Part shown: piece by piece, positions 1-5,423 of the stretch | Numbering within the stretch: position 1 is the stretch's first letter | Layout: every line of letters starts with the position of its first letter | Origin: Chloroflexia bacterium | GTDB lineage: Bacteria; Chloroflexota; Chloroflexia; QHBQ01; JADMIH01 | Length of the DNA: 6,134 bases | Assembly: GCA_025927935.1 (NCBI GenBank) | Contig: JAICKM010000430.1 | Coordinates: 1 to 6,134 of the forward strand | Reading direction: 5' to 3' | Notes under the pieces: generated by a model | The model's database searches: none | The model's input: only the letters and a program-made list of their open reading frames with translations | Told to the model about the DNA's origin: nothing | Program-made: the position numbers and the translations under genes

Positions 1-1497
1 GGCAACCAGGATGCCGCAGCCGCCCAGGTCACCGGGCTGATCTTCAGCGGCCTGACCCGGCTGGACGACCAGTTGCGCCCCGTGCCCGACCTGGCCGAAA
101 GCTGGGACGTGGCCCCCGATGGCCTGAGCCTGACCTTCAAGCTGCGCCCCGGCGTTAAGTGGCAAGACGGCAGCCCGCTCACCTCAGCGGATGTGATCTG
201 GACGTATAATACGTGGCTCAATCTCACCGGCACCACCGCGCTGCAATACCATCTGCGTGATGCCGTGTTGCAGATCCAGCCCGCCAGCCCGCCGGAGTCG
301 ACCGTGCGCTTCTGGCTCAAGAAGCCCTACGCGCCCATCCTGGCCGACCTGGCCGCCCCGATTCTGCCCAAACACCTGCTGGGCGATGTGCCGCTCGACC
401 AGCTCGATGCCAGCGACTTCAACTTCAAGCCGATAGGCACTGGGCCATACGAGTTCAGCGATCATAAGGAGGGCGAAAACGTCATTCTGACGGCTAACCC
501 CAACTACTATGGGGGACCGCCCAACATCAGCCGGGTCGCCTTCCTGGTGGCGCCCGACGCGCAGGTGGCGGTGAACGCGCTGAGCCAGGGCACGCTCTCG
601 CTGGCCGAGGTGCCGCAAGCGGCGTGGGAGGAGTATTCGCGGCGGCCCGGCATCCAGAGCCTGTTCACCCTGGCGCGCTATGCCGATCCCAGCTACTATT
701 TCCTGGCCTTCAATGTGCGCGAGGGCCACGCGCTCAGCGACCCCCGCTTGCGCCAGGCGTGGGCGCTGGCGCTGAATAAGGAGCCGCTCGTGCGCACGGC
801 CACTGGCGGCGCGGGACTGCCCATCTGGGGAGACATCAATCCGGCGTCGTGGGCGTTCGCGCCCGACACGCCCCGGCTCAACAACGACCCGGCGCGCGCC
901 CGCCAATTGCTGACCCAGGCCGGGTGGACCGACAGCAACGGGGACGGCATCGTGGATAAGGGCGGGGAGCCGCTCAAGATCAGCCTCTATGTGCGCGCCG
1001 ACGATCCCGCGCGCCGCCAGGCCGCCGAACTGATGGGGCCGCCGCTCGCCGCCGTCGGCATCAGCACCACGGTGGTCCCGGTGGATTTTGAGTCGGTGAT
1101 CAACGCCAAGATCGATCCGCTGCACGATCCGCCGTTCGACTTCCACGCCATGGTCATGGGCTGGGACAACCAGTCGCCCGACCCGGACGACTACGCGCTG
1201 TTCCATTCGAGCCAGATCCGCAGCAAGAGCAACCCGAACGGGCTGAACTACGTGGGCTACAACTCGCCGGAGTACGACGAACTGAGCCGCAAAGCGCGCA
1301 GCGAGTATGACCCGGTGAAGCGCGCGGCGCTCTACGCGCAGATTCAGGCCCTGCTGGCCCAGGATCTGCCCTACTACTTCCTCTGGGCCGACCAGCACTA
1401 CATGGTATTGAACCACCAGGTGCAGGGGCCGATCAACCTGGCCTCGCCCCGCTATCTGTGGAATGTGGAGAAATGGTGGATCACGCCGGGGCCGTAG
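1..1497 (+). CDS. ABC transporter substrate-binding protein, family 5 (peptide/oligopeptide type), 5'-truncated by window edge
   Basis: Captures a peptide or similar ligand outside the membrane and hands it to an ABC permease; the ligand cannot be read from sequence. The frame is open from base 1 (codons read GNQDAAAAQVTGLIFSGLTRL), so the gene starts upstream of the window; an internal TTG at 73 is not the start. The 498 visible residues cover most of a protein usually 520-600 aa long. Family hallmarks: LIFSGLTRLD near residue 13, PDLAESW followed by FKLRPGVKWQDG near 33-60, GTGPYEF near 146-152, DPRLRQAWALALNKE near 247-261, and a C-terminal section ending YLWNVEKWWITPGP. DSNGDGIVD at 311-319 resembles an Asp-rich metal-binding loop, common at this place in the family. 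The signal peptide and lipobox would lie upstream and are not visible. Permease and ATPase genes are not seen downstream; the gene ends at a terminator, so any partners are upstream or elsewhere. Confidence 0.93.
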   Translation, partial: GNQDAAAAQVTGLIFSGLTRLDDQLRPVPDLAESWDVAPDGLSLTFKLRPGVKWQDGSPLTSADVIWTYNTWLNLTGTTALQYHLRDAVLQIQPASPPESTVRFWLKKPYAPILADLAAPILPKHLLGDVPLDQLDASDFNFKPIGTGPYEFSDHKEGENVILTANPNYYGGPPNISRVAFLVAPDAQVAVNALSQGTLSLAEVPQAAWEEYSRRPGIQSLFTLARYADPSYYFLAFNVREGHALSDPRLRQAWALALNKEPLVRTATGGAGLPIWGDINPASWAFAPDTPRLNNDPARARQLLTQAGWTDSNGDGIVDKGGEPLKISLYVRADDPARRQAAELMGPPLAAVGISTTVVPVDFESVINAKIDPLHDPPFDFHAMVMGWDNQSPDPDDYALFHSSQIRSKSNPNGLNYVGYNSPEYDELSRKARSEYDPVKRAALYAQIQALLAQDLPYYFLWADQHYMVLNHQVQGPINLASPRYLWNVEKWWITPGP

Positions 1498-1518
1498 CCG
1501 GCGCGGCGAAGAAAGCAC

Positions 1519-1554
1519 AAAAAGGGCGGCCCGAATGGGCCGCCCTTTCGTTTT
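1519..1554. terminator. Bidirectional intrinsic terminator between convergent genes
   Basis: A perfect 12-bp inverted repeat (AAAGGGCGGCCC at 1521-1532, GGGCCGCCCTTT at 1537-1548) encloses a four-base GAAT loop. The stem is followed by CGTTTT on the plus strand. On the minus strand it is followed by an uninterrupted run of five T (plus-strand AAAAA at 1519-1523, partly inside the stem). It lies 23 nt after the solute-binding protein stop and about 21 nt after the FtsK-like stop, so it can end transcripts from both sides. The minus-strand T-run is the better one, suggesting stronger termination of the lexA operon. Confidence 0.9.
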
Positions 1555-1569
1555 CAGCATCCGCGTATT

Positions 1570-2733
1570 TCAGCGCAACAGGCTAGGCCCGGCGCCGGAG
1601 CGCCGTTGCACCATCTGCGGTCCCTTGCGCGCCGCGCTGGGGCGGCCCGCCTGCAATTCCATTTCCGCCGACATCTGCTCGGCGTCGGCGACCTGCTCCA
1701 GCAGGGCCACGGTGCGCGCCACTTCCTCCGGGCTGAGCGTGGCGGCCTGGAAGCGCACGGCCTCCCCACCCAACAAGGCCAGGAAGTCGCCGCCCCCCAG
1801 CAAGCCTTCGGCGCCACTGCCCTGCATACTCGACGCCGCCCGCGCCGCGGCGGCATCCCGGCAGCGCCCGACCAGCCGGGCGCCCCAGCTCAGTTGCTCC
1901 ACCAGCCCGGAACCCCGGCTTGACGCGACGAGATAGACGCCCAACTCGCGGCCATCGCGGACAATGCGGTCCAGCAGATCCAGCGACTCGGCGGCATGAG
2001 GTCCGGCGGCCAGTTCTTCCAGCCCATCGACCAGCATCACCAGGGAGGCGCCCTCGACGGGTTCGCCTTCCTGCACCAGTTCCGCCCGCTCTTTCATCAG
2101 GCGGCCTACCCAGCGCAGCCGCATATAGGCTTCCTGGGGTTCGCGCACCGGCTCCGTCACCATGTGGGGCAAGGGCGCCAGCGCCTCCCAGGCACTTTGC
2201 TGCTGCTTGCGGCCCCAGCGGGCCGGGCCGCTCACATCCATGAGCAACATGCGCAGCGTATCGGGGCTGTTATGGAGCGCGAGCGAGACGGCCATCGTCT
2301 GTAACAGATGCGTCTTCCCGGCGGCGGGCGCGCCGATAACCAGCGTGGGGCAGACTTCCGGCGCGTCAAGGCGCAACAGCAAGGGCGTGCCGCCAGTGTC
2401 CAGGCCCAGGGTCGCCGTGCAGGGCGGCACGATTTCGGCCACCTTTTTAGCGAGCGGCAGCAGGCGCACCGGCATCGGATCGGGGCGCGGTACTTCGAGC
2501 ACGGGTTCCCCCGTTTCGGGGTCGGGCGCCAGGCGCACGGCGGGCACCTGCAAGGCTTCGGCGATCTGCGGCAACAGTTGCGCGATCCGCGAAGTGCGCA
2601 CCGTCGGCGGCAGGCGCAGGTGGAAGTGAACCAGGCGGGGCGACAGCGCCCCGCCCGCCACCCGCCCATTGATGTCATGGGCGTGCAGCACATACTCTAT
2701 TGCGTTGGCATGGTGGTCTAACAAGTCGCGCAT
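1570..2733 (-). CDS. Short FtsK/SpoIIIE-type P-loop ATPase (motor core only), third gene of lexA operon
   Basis: A 387-aa soluble protein matching the FtsK/SpoIIIE motor core. Residues 32-90 resemble the alpha subdomain (LVHFHLRLPPTVRTSRIAQL, then a PETGEPVLEVPRPDP strand). A beta-like P-loop domain follows: LGLDTGGTPLLLRL at 109-122, Walker A GAPAAGKT at 134-141, LLMDVSG at 163-169, PLPHMVTEPV at 187-196 (compare the LPHL..PVVTD segment of FtsK), Walker B LVMLVD at 231-236, LGVYLVASSRGSG at 264-276 (compare GIHLVLATQRPS) and GAEGLLGGGDFL at 307-318 (compare GAEKLLGMGDML). FtsK proteins usually exceed 700 aa; the N-terminal membrane helices and C-terminal gamma DNA-reading domain are absent. 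Walker B reads DG where FtsK has DE, and the conserved Gln of the ATQRPS motif is missing, so ATPase activity may be reduced. The ATG at 2733 is the first standard start after the in-frame stop at 2794-2796, but no good Shine-Dalgarno precedes it. Family assignment is firm; function (DNA pumping, or a regulatory ATPase) is unknown. Confidence 0.85.
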   Translation of the reverse strand: MRDLLDHHANAIEYVLHAHDINGRVAGGALSPRLVHFHLRLPPTVRTSRIAQLLPQIAEALQVPAVRLAPDPETGEPVLEVPRPDPMPVRLLPLAKKVAEIVPPCTATLGLDTGGTPLLLRLDAPEVCPTLVIGAPAAGKTHLLQTMAVSLALHNSPDTLRMLLMDVSGPARWGRKQQQSAWEALAPLPHMVTEPVREPQEAYMRLRWVGRLMKERAELVQEGEPVEGASLVMLVDGLEELAAGPHAAESLDLLDRIVRDGRELGVYLVASSRGSGLVEQLSWGARLVGRCRDAAAARAASSMQGSGAEGLLGGGDFLALLGGEAVRFQAATLSPEEVARTVALLEQVADAEQMSAEMELQAGRPSAARKGPQMVQRRSGAGPSLLR

Positions 2734-2793
2734 CGAGTCCCAGGGGCGAGATAGTAAGGCGGCACGGGCGCCACGTAGCCCACGCGACCTAGG

Positions 2794-2823
2794 TTAGCTA
2801 CTCTTGATTTAGCTACTCTTTAT
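2794..2823 (-). repeat. 15-bp tandem duplication spanning the stop codon of the S24-like gene
   Basis: Two adjacent 15-bp units (2794-2808 and 2809-2823) match at 14 of 15 positions. Read on the minus strand, each encodes Ile-Lys-Ser-Ser-stop (ATA or ATC, then AAGAGTAGCTAA). The first copy forms the true C-terminus and stop of the S24-like protein; the second repeats the tail and adds a second in-frame TAA. The unit length is a multiple of three, so the frame is preserved. This looks like slippage or a local duplication. Confidence 0.85.
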
Positions 2824-3498
2824 AACGACAATGACCCGGCCCTGTACTTTCACCCGGTCCCGATCGGCACCCCTACTCCGGGCATTGGGGTAGAGCCGGA
2901 TCGGTTCTTGCGCCGCCGTGGCCGACTGCAAGAAGATGTGGTCTTGCTTGCGATAGAAGCGCTTCAGGGTGACATAGCCTTCCGGGTCGTCGGAGTCGGT
3001 CAGGTGGGCGACGACGAAGTCGCCGTTGTCGGCCCGATCCTGGGGATGGATGATGACCAGGTCGCCGGGGTCAATGCCGACATGGGTCATGGAGGTGCCG
3101 CGCACACGCAGGGCAAAGACGCCGCTCCCGTCACGGATCAGGGCGCGATCCACTTCCACGCCGTGTTCGTATTCGAGGTAGTCGTGGTAGGCGACGGTGG
3201 CATCGTAGCGGCCCGCGGCGATCTCGCCGACCACCGGCACGCGCACGGTGGCGCGGGCGACGGCCCGGCGCCGGGCGTCGGTGACATAAACACCGGCGTT
3301 CTTGCTGTTGCGGCGGAACGCCAGGCCGGGCGCGACAGGTTCGCTGCCGAGCACGCGCATGCCCTCCAGCGGGCCGCTTGCGTCGCGTATGGTGACTCCG
3401 GCGCCGGGGGCGCGCTCAAAAGCACCCCAGGCAGGAGCCGCGCCGGGGGCCAGCGCATCGGCTGCCCCCCGCGGCGCCATCCAGCGAGGATCCGGCAT
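2809..3498 (-). CDS. LexA/UmuD-type S24 family protein lacking a DNA-binding domain, second gene of lexA operon
   Basis: A 229-aa protein. Residues about 85-228 form a LexA-like S24 autoprotease domain: VRVPVVGEIAAG carries the predicted Ala95-Gly96 cleavage bond, RVRGTSM supplies the nucleophile Ser136, GIDPGDLVIIHPQ and NGDFVVAHL match the core strands, and YVTLKRFYRK supplies Lys179. The set needed for RecA-stimulated self-cleavage is therefore present. The N-terminal 85 residues are rich in Ala, Gly and Pro and show no winged helix like that of LexA upstream, so direct DNA binding is doubtful. The ATG at 3498 is backed by GGAGGG with an 8-nt spacer, and lexA ends only 24 nt before it, so a missed upstream HTH exon-like extension is excluded. 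Layout resembles UmuD (cleavable arm, no HTH), but the arm is far longer and no Y-family polymerase gene adjoins. It could be a signalling or decoy protein cleaved on DNA damage, or a divergent regulator; the role is inferred only. Confidence 0.88.
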   Translation of the reverse strand: MPDPRWMAPRGAADALAPGAAPAWGAFERAPGAGVTIRDASGPLEGMRVLGSEPVAPGLAFRRNSKNAGVYVTDARRRAVARATVRVPVVGEIAAGRYDATVAYHDYLEYEHGVEVDRALIRDGSGVFALRVRGTSMTHVGIDPGDLVIIHPQDRADNGDFVVAHLTDSDDPEGYVTLKRFYRKQDHIFLQSATAAQEPIRLYPNARSRGADRDRVKVQGRVIVVIKSS

Positions 3499-3506
3499 GG
3501 CGGTAT

Positions 3507-3512
3507 CCCTCC
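3507..3512 (-). promoter_or_regulatory. Ribosome binding site of the S24-like gene
   Basis: GGAGGG on the minus strand sits 8 nt upstream of the ATG at 3498, inside the short gap after the lexA stop. It is the strongest Shine-Dalgarno in the minus-strand operon and fixes the start, which matters because it shows that the protein lacks an N-terminal DNA-binding domain. Confidence 0.8.
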
Positions 3513-3522
3513 GTCGGCGAGC

Positions 3523-4191
3523 TTAGTCTACGTGCCGCAGAACGCCAACGACGCGGCCCTTGATTTCGAGATTGTCGGCCTCGGTGAAGATCGGATTCAT
3601 CGTTTCGTTGGCCGGCTGCAAGCGCACCCGCCCATCCGGCTCCAGATAGAACCGCTTGAGCGTGGCTTCCTGCTCGTTGCGCAGCCAGGCCACCACCGTC
3701 TGTCCCACTTCCGCCGTCTCCTGGGCCAGCACAATCACTACGTCGCCGTCGTTGATCAGATCTTCGATCATCGAGCGACCCTTGACGCGCAGGGCATAGA
3801 GGCTCTCCGGGTGCGCGGCGTACCGGCCCAGCAGCATCTGCGACACGTCCAGCATATCCTCCGTGGAGGCAAGCACGTCTTGCAGCACCGGGATAGGCGA
3901 ACCGGCAGCGATGGGCGTGGGGGCGACGGGGATGCGGAATACGGCGGGATTATTGCGATGGCCGTTCCCGTTCTCGACCAGCTCGATAGCGCGCGAAATC
4001 CCCTTGCCGCGCCGGATCTGCCCGCGCTCTTCCAGCGCCTTCAGGTTATAATCGACCACCGACGTAGACGATACCCTGGGCTGTAGCCCTTCCTGGATAT
4101 CGCGCACACTGGGCGGAAAGCCGTGGTCGTCGATGAACTTGCGGATAAACTCCAGGATCTTGGTCTGGCGCTCGGAAATATTCTTTGCCAT
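3523..4191 (-). CDS. lexA: LexA repressor, SOS regulator with autoprotease domain
   Basis: A 222-aa LexA, close to the usual 200-230 aa. It represses SOS genes as a dimer and self-cleaves when stimulated by RecA filaments. The N-terminal winged helix is clear: SERQTKILEFIRKFIDDHGFPPSVRDI begins at residue 6, the recognition-helix region SSTSVVDYNLKALEERG spans 41-57, and the wing with RRGKGISRAIEL follows to 71. The C-terminal S24 domain has the Ala96-Gly97 cleavage bond in PTPIAAG, nucleophile Ser140 in RVKGRSM, and Lys179 in ATLKRFY. The linker, NGNGHRNNPAVF, is about 15 residues. The ATG at 4191 is preceded by AAGGGGAG a few bases upstream. It is the first gene of a probable operon with the S24-like and FtsK-like genes. 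A LexA-type box lies inside the spacer of its strong promoter, implying autoregulation. The identification is firm. Confidence 0.97.
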   Translation of the reverse strand: MAKNISERQTKILEFIRKFIDDHGFPPSVRDIQEGLQPRVSSTSVVDYNLKALEERGQIRRGKGISRAIELVENGNGHRNNPAVFRIPVAPTPIAAGSPIPVLQDVLASTEDMLDVSQMLLGRYAAHPESLYALRVKGRSMIEDLINDGDVVIVLAQETAEVGQTVVAWLRNEQEATLKRFYLEPDGRVRLQPANETMNPIFTEADNLEIKGRVVGVLRHVD

Positions 4192-4412
4192 GGTCTCCCC
4201 TTCGATCAGTTCGTGTATGCCGGCTCCTTGCGGCTACACGCGCGGCACGTCGAGTACCTGACCCCTAGCTCCATCTACTTATCTAAAGGCGACAACCCCC
4301 GGCTCGATGAGGCCGGGCCGTTGCCTGCCGATTTCCACCAGTCGCCGCCGACAAAACAAAAAGTGGCATTTCACACTGACGGCAACACACATACACAGGG
4401 TACAAGGCTACT
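4192..4412 (-). other. Long 5' leader of lexA mRNA (predicted)
   Basis: If the promoter at 4419-4448 is used, transcription should start near 4412 and leave about 220 nt before the lexA ATG. The segment holds no convincing gene. It contains a U-rich stretch (plus-strand acaaaacaaaaag at 4351-4363), one GC-rich hairpin and a 37-codon frame without a Shine-Dalgarno. No known riboswitch was recognised. The leader extent depends wholly on the predicted promoter being the only one. Confidence 0.5.
4298..4317 (-). other. GC-rich hairpin in the lexA leader
   Basis: CCCGG (4298-4302) pairs with CCGGG (4313-4317), and CTC (4303-4305) pairs with GAG (4309-4311) around a GAT loop, leaving one bulged G at 4312. 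On the RNA this is an 8-bp stem. No U-run follows closely on the lexA strand, so it is not a canonical terminator; it may be only a leader structure. Confidence 0.4.
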
Positions 4413-4418
4413 AGGCTC

Positions 4419-4448
4419 ATCATAGCACAGAACAATCGTTCGTGTCAA
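4419..4448 (-). promoter_or_regulatory. Sigma70-type promoter of the lexA operon
   Basis: On the minus strand a perfect -35 TTGACA (plus 4443-4448) is separated by 18 bp from a -10 TATGAT (plus 4419-4424; 5 of 6 matches to TATAAT). A TG one base before the -10 gives an extended -10. The surroundings are AT-rich compared with the window. The spacer is occupied by a LexA-type operator, so repressor binding would block RNA polymerase directly. It is the best promoter visible in the window. Confidence 0.85.
4429..4442. promoter_or_regulatory. LexA operator (SOS box) in the lexA promoter spacer
   Basis: AGAACAATCGTTCG on the plus strand contains an exact palindromic GAAC-N4-GTTC core. This is the Bacillus/Gram-positive type of SOS box (consensus CGAAC-RNRY-GTTYG) rather than the proteobacterial CTGT-N8-ACAG type. 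It lies wholly between the -35 and -10 of the lexA promoter, the expected place for an autoregulatory operator. That this LexA uses this motif is inferred from position and palindrome. Confidence 0.85.
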
Positions 4449-4467
4449 TACTTTTAGGCCCAAAAAC

Positions 4468-4481
4468 CGAACAAGGGTGCT
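4468..4481. promoter_or_regulatory. Possible second, degenerate LexA box
   Basis: CGAACAAGGGTGCT has a GAAC-N4-GTGC core, matching 7 of 8 palindrome positions. It is centred about 39 bp from the perfect box and abuts an AT-rich TATAAATATA stretch at 4481-4490 on the cvpA side. It may be a weak second operator or chance. Confidence 0.3.
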
Positions 4482-4544
4482 ATAAATATAGAAACCCGCG
4501 CCCGGCACCGCCCGCGGACGGAGCGCGGCTCCATCGGCAGGCCG

Positions 4545-4574
4545 TTGCGTTATGCAGCTAAAAGCAGTAGAATG
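4545..4574 (+). promoter_or_regulatory. Weak candidate promoter for cvpA
   Basis: TTGCGT at 4545-4550 is separated by 18 bp from TAGAAT at 4569-4574 (5 of 6 to TATAAT), about 75 bp before the RBS of cvpA. The -35 match is only 3 of 6. TATAAATATA at 4481-4490 is an alternative -10 region but has no -35 at a suitable distance. The true start is unresolved. Confidence 0.3.
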
Positions 4575-4642
4575 GCAAAGACCGCAGCGCACGGACGCTC
4601 TGTGCTGCCGGTCTCCTGATGCGCCAACCCTGACCCCAGGCC

Positions 4643-4648
4643 AAGGAG
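4643..4648 (+). promoter_or_regulatory. Ribosome binding site of cvpA
   Basis: AAGGAG lies 7 nt before the ATG at 4656. This spacing favours the ATG over the in-frame TTG at 4650, which would be only one base from the AAGGAG. Confidence 0.8.
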
Positions 4649-4655
4649 TTTGCTC

Positions 4656-5303
4656 ATGCCACCAGAGCTTATTCAATTCATCAAAGACCTGCATGTGGTA
4701 GATATCATCCTGTTCTTGATTATCGTGGGCTTTGCTTTCCTGGGCTTCACGAAGGGGACAGTGAAGCTGTTCATCATCCTGGCGTCCATTTATCTGGGCT
4801 TCATCATCGCCGCCATCTATTACCTGCCGGTGGCCGACCTGGTGCACAACGTGTTCAATGTCAGCCTGAGTCGCGTAGCCCAGATCATCGCCTTCTTGTT
4901 GATTAACGTGGTCGTGGCGGTGGTGCTCACGATTCTGCTGTTGCAGTTCTTCGGCCACATTGAGATCGAGGGCCGGGCCGGGGCCTGCATCGACCGGCCC
5001 ATCGGCATGTTGCTGGGCTTCGTCACGGGCATCCTGTTCACGGCGATCCTGGTTATCTTGCTTGAAGTGCCCTACACCCTGTACGAAGATCTGCGCCTGG
5101 CCGGCGACCAGGCGCCCTTGTTCGGCATCCTCCACGACTGGTTCAGCAACTCGCTGCTCGTGCCGGTGCTGGTCAAGGGCTTACCCATCCTCATGGGCAG
5201 CATTGCGCCGCTGCTCAACGGGCACGAGCCGCCGATCCTGATCAAACCAACCAGTGAGGCAATGCCGTTCTTAATAGGGCTGGTCGATTCGCGGCTGGGC
5301 TAA
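4656..5303 (+). CDS. CvpA-family integral membrane protein
   Basis: A 215-aa inner-membrane protein of the CvpA (colicin V production) family; the general role of the family is poorly understood and no enzymatic function is assigned. Four hydrophobic segments are visible at about residues 14-32, 36-57, 74-98 and 115-138. The family pattern holds: a short N-terminus, then VDIILFLIIVGFAFLGFTKG, and an IDRPIGMLLGFVTG motif at 112-125 (compare the DR..G...G motif of CvpA) before the last helix. A polar C-terminal tail with DWFSNSLLVPVL at 161-172 follows, as in relatives. The start is fixed by AAGGAG upstream. It lies directly ahead of mutS2; a cvpA-like gene (yshB) also lies near mutS2 in Bacillus subtilis, with polX between, so the pairing looks conserved. 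It is transcribed divergently from lexA. A terminator follows, so mutS2 may depend on read-through or its own promoter. Confidence 0.85.
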   Translation: MPPELIQFIKDLHVVDIILFLIIVGFAFLGFTKGTVKLFIILASIYLGFIIAAIYYLPVADLVHNVFNVSLSRVAQIIAFLLINVVVAVVLTILLLQFFGHIEIEGRAGACIDRPIGMLLGFVTGILFTAILVILLEVPYTLYEDLRLAGDQAPLFGILHDWFSNSLLVPVLVKGLPILMGSIAPLLNGHEPPILIKPTSEAMPFLIGLVDSRLG

Positions 5304-5314
5304 CCCGGTCCGTA

Positions 5315-5332
5315 ACCGGCGCACTTGCCGGT
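5315..5332 (+). other. Small hairpin after cvpA
   Basis: A perfect 6-bp stem (ACCGGC at 5315-5320, GCCGGT at 5327-5332) with a GCACTT loop lies 11 nt after the cvpA stop. No T-run follows, so it is not a terminator alone; it may protect the transcript end or be incidental. Confidence 0.3.
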
Positions 5333-5346
5333 GTCGTCGCTCGCCC

Positions 5347-5379
5347 AGGGCGCGCCCGTACCGTCGGGGGCGCCTTTTT
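5347..5379 (+). terminator. Intrinsic terminator between cvpA and mutS2
   Basis: AGGGCGC (5347-5353) pairs with GCGCCTT (5370-5376), including one G-T pair. After a G-G mismatch, CCCG (5355-5358) pairs with CGGG (5365-5368) around a TACCGT loop. Five T follow the GC-rich stem (5375-5379). It lies about 43 nt after the cvpA stop and should at least partly separate cvpA from mutS2. Confidence 0.75.
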
Positions 5380-5408
5380 CCTGACTTGCTAATTATCGCG
5401 CGTTACTA

Positions 5409-5414
5409 GAAGGA
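5409..5414 (+). promoter_or_regulatory. Ribosome binding site of mutS2
   Basis: GAAGGA precedes the GTG at 5424 by 9 nt and supports that start. An AT-rich stretch just before it (TTGCTAATTAT at 5386-5396) could contribute to a promoter, but no convincing -35/-10 pair was found. Confidence 0.55.
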
Positions 5415-5423
5415 CCCAATCGC

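Noticed and set aside
73..1497. TTG at 73 as the start of the solute-binding protein
   Set aside because: The frame stays open to base 1 and residues 1-24 match the family, so the gene is cut by the window edge rather than starting here.
184..1560. Long minus-strand open frame (458 codons) opposite the solute-binding protein gene
   Set aside because: It is Arg/Val/His-rich with no family resemblance, and lies antisense to a clear family 5 binding protein. Long antisense frames are expected at this GC content.
2908..4086. Plus-strand open frame (392 codons) opposite the S24-like gene and lexA
   Set aside because: It is antisense to two well-supported S24 domain genes and its translation has no recognisable domain.
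4200..4213. CGAAC-like sequence just upstream of the lexA start as an SOS box
   Set aside because: On the minus strand it reads CGAACTGATCGAAG, with no GTTC half in the right place, so it is only a half-site.
4349..4377. Possible attenuator: short stem followed by a U-run in the lexA leader
   Set aside because: Only about 4 bp of stem (AGTG/CACT) can be formed before the U-run, too weak for an intrinsic terminator.
4279..4392. 37-codon frame in the lexA leader (ATG at 4392, TAA at 4279, minus strand)
   Set aside because: It has no Shine-Dalgarno and no recognisable peptide, and such a short frame is likely by chance. It is mentioned only because a leader peptide cannot be fully excluded.
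4371..5135. Minus-strand open frame (254 codons) across the lexA promoter and cvpA
   Set aside because: It is rich in Gln/Asp/His in the part antisense to the membrane helices of CvpA, which is the expected complement of hydrophobic codons, and it runs through the promoter and operator.
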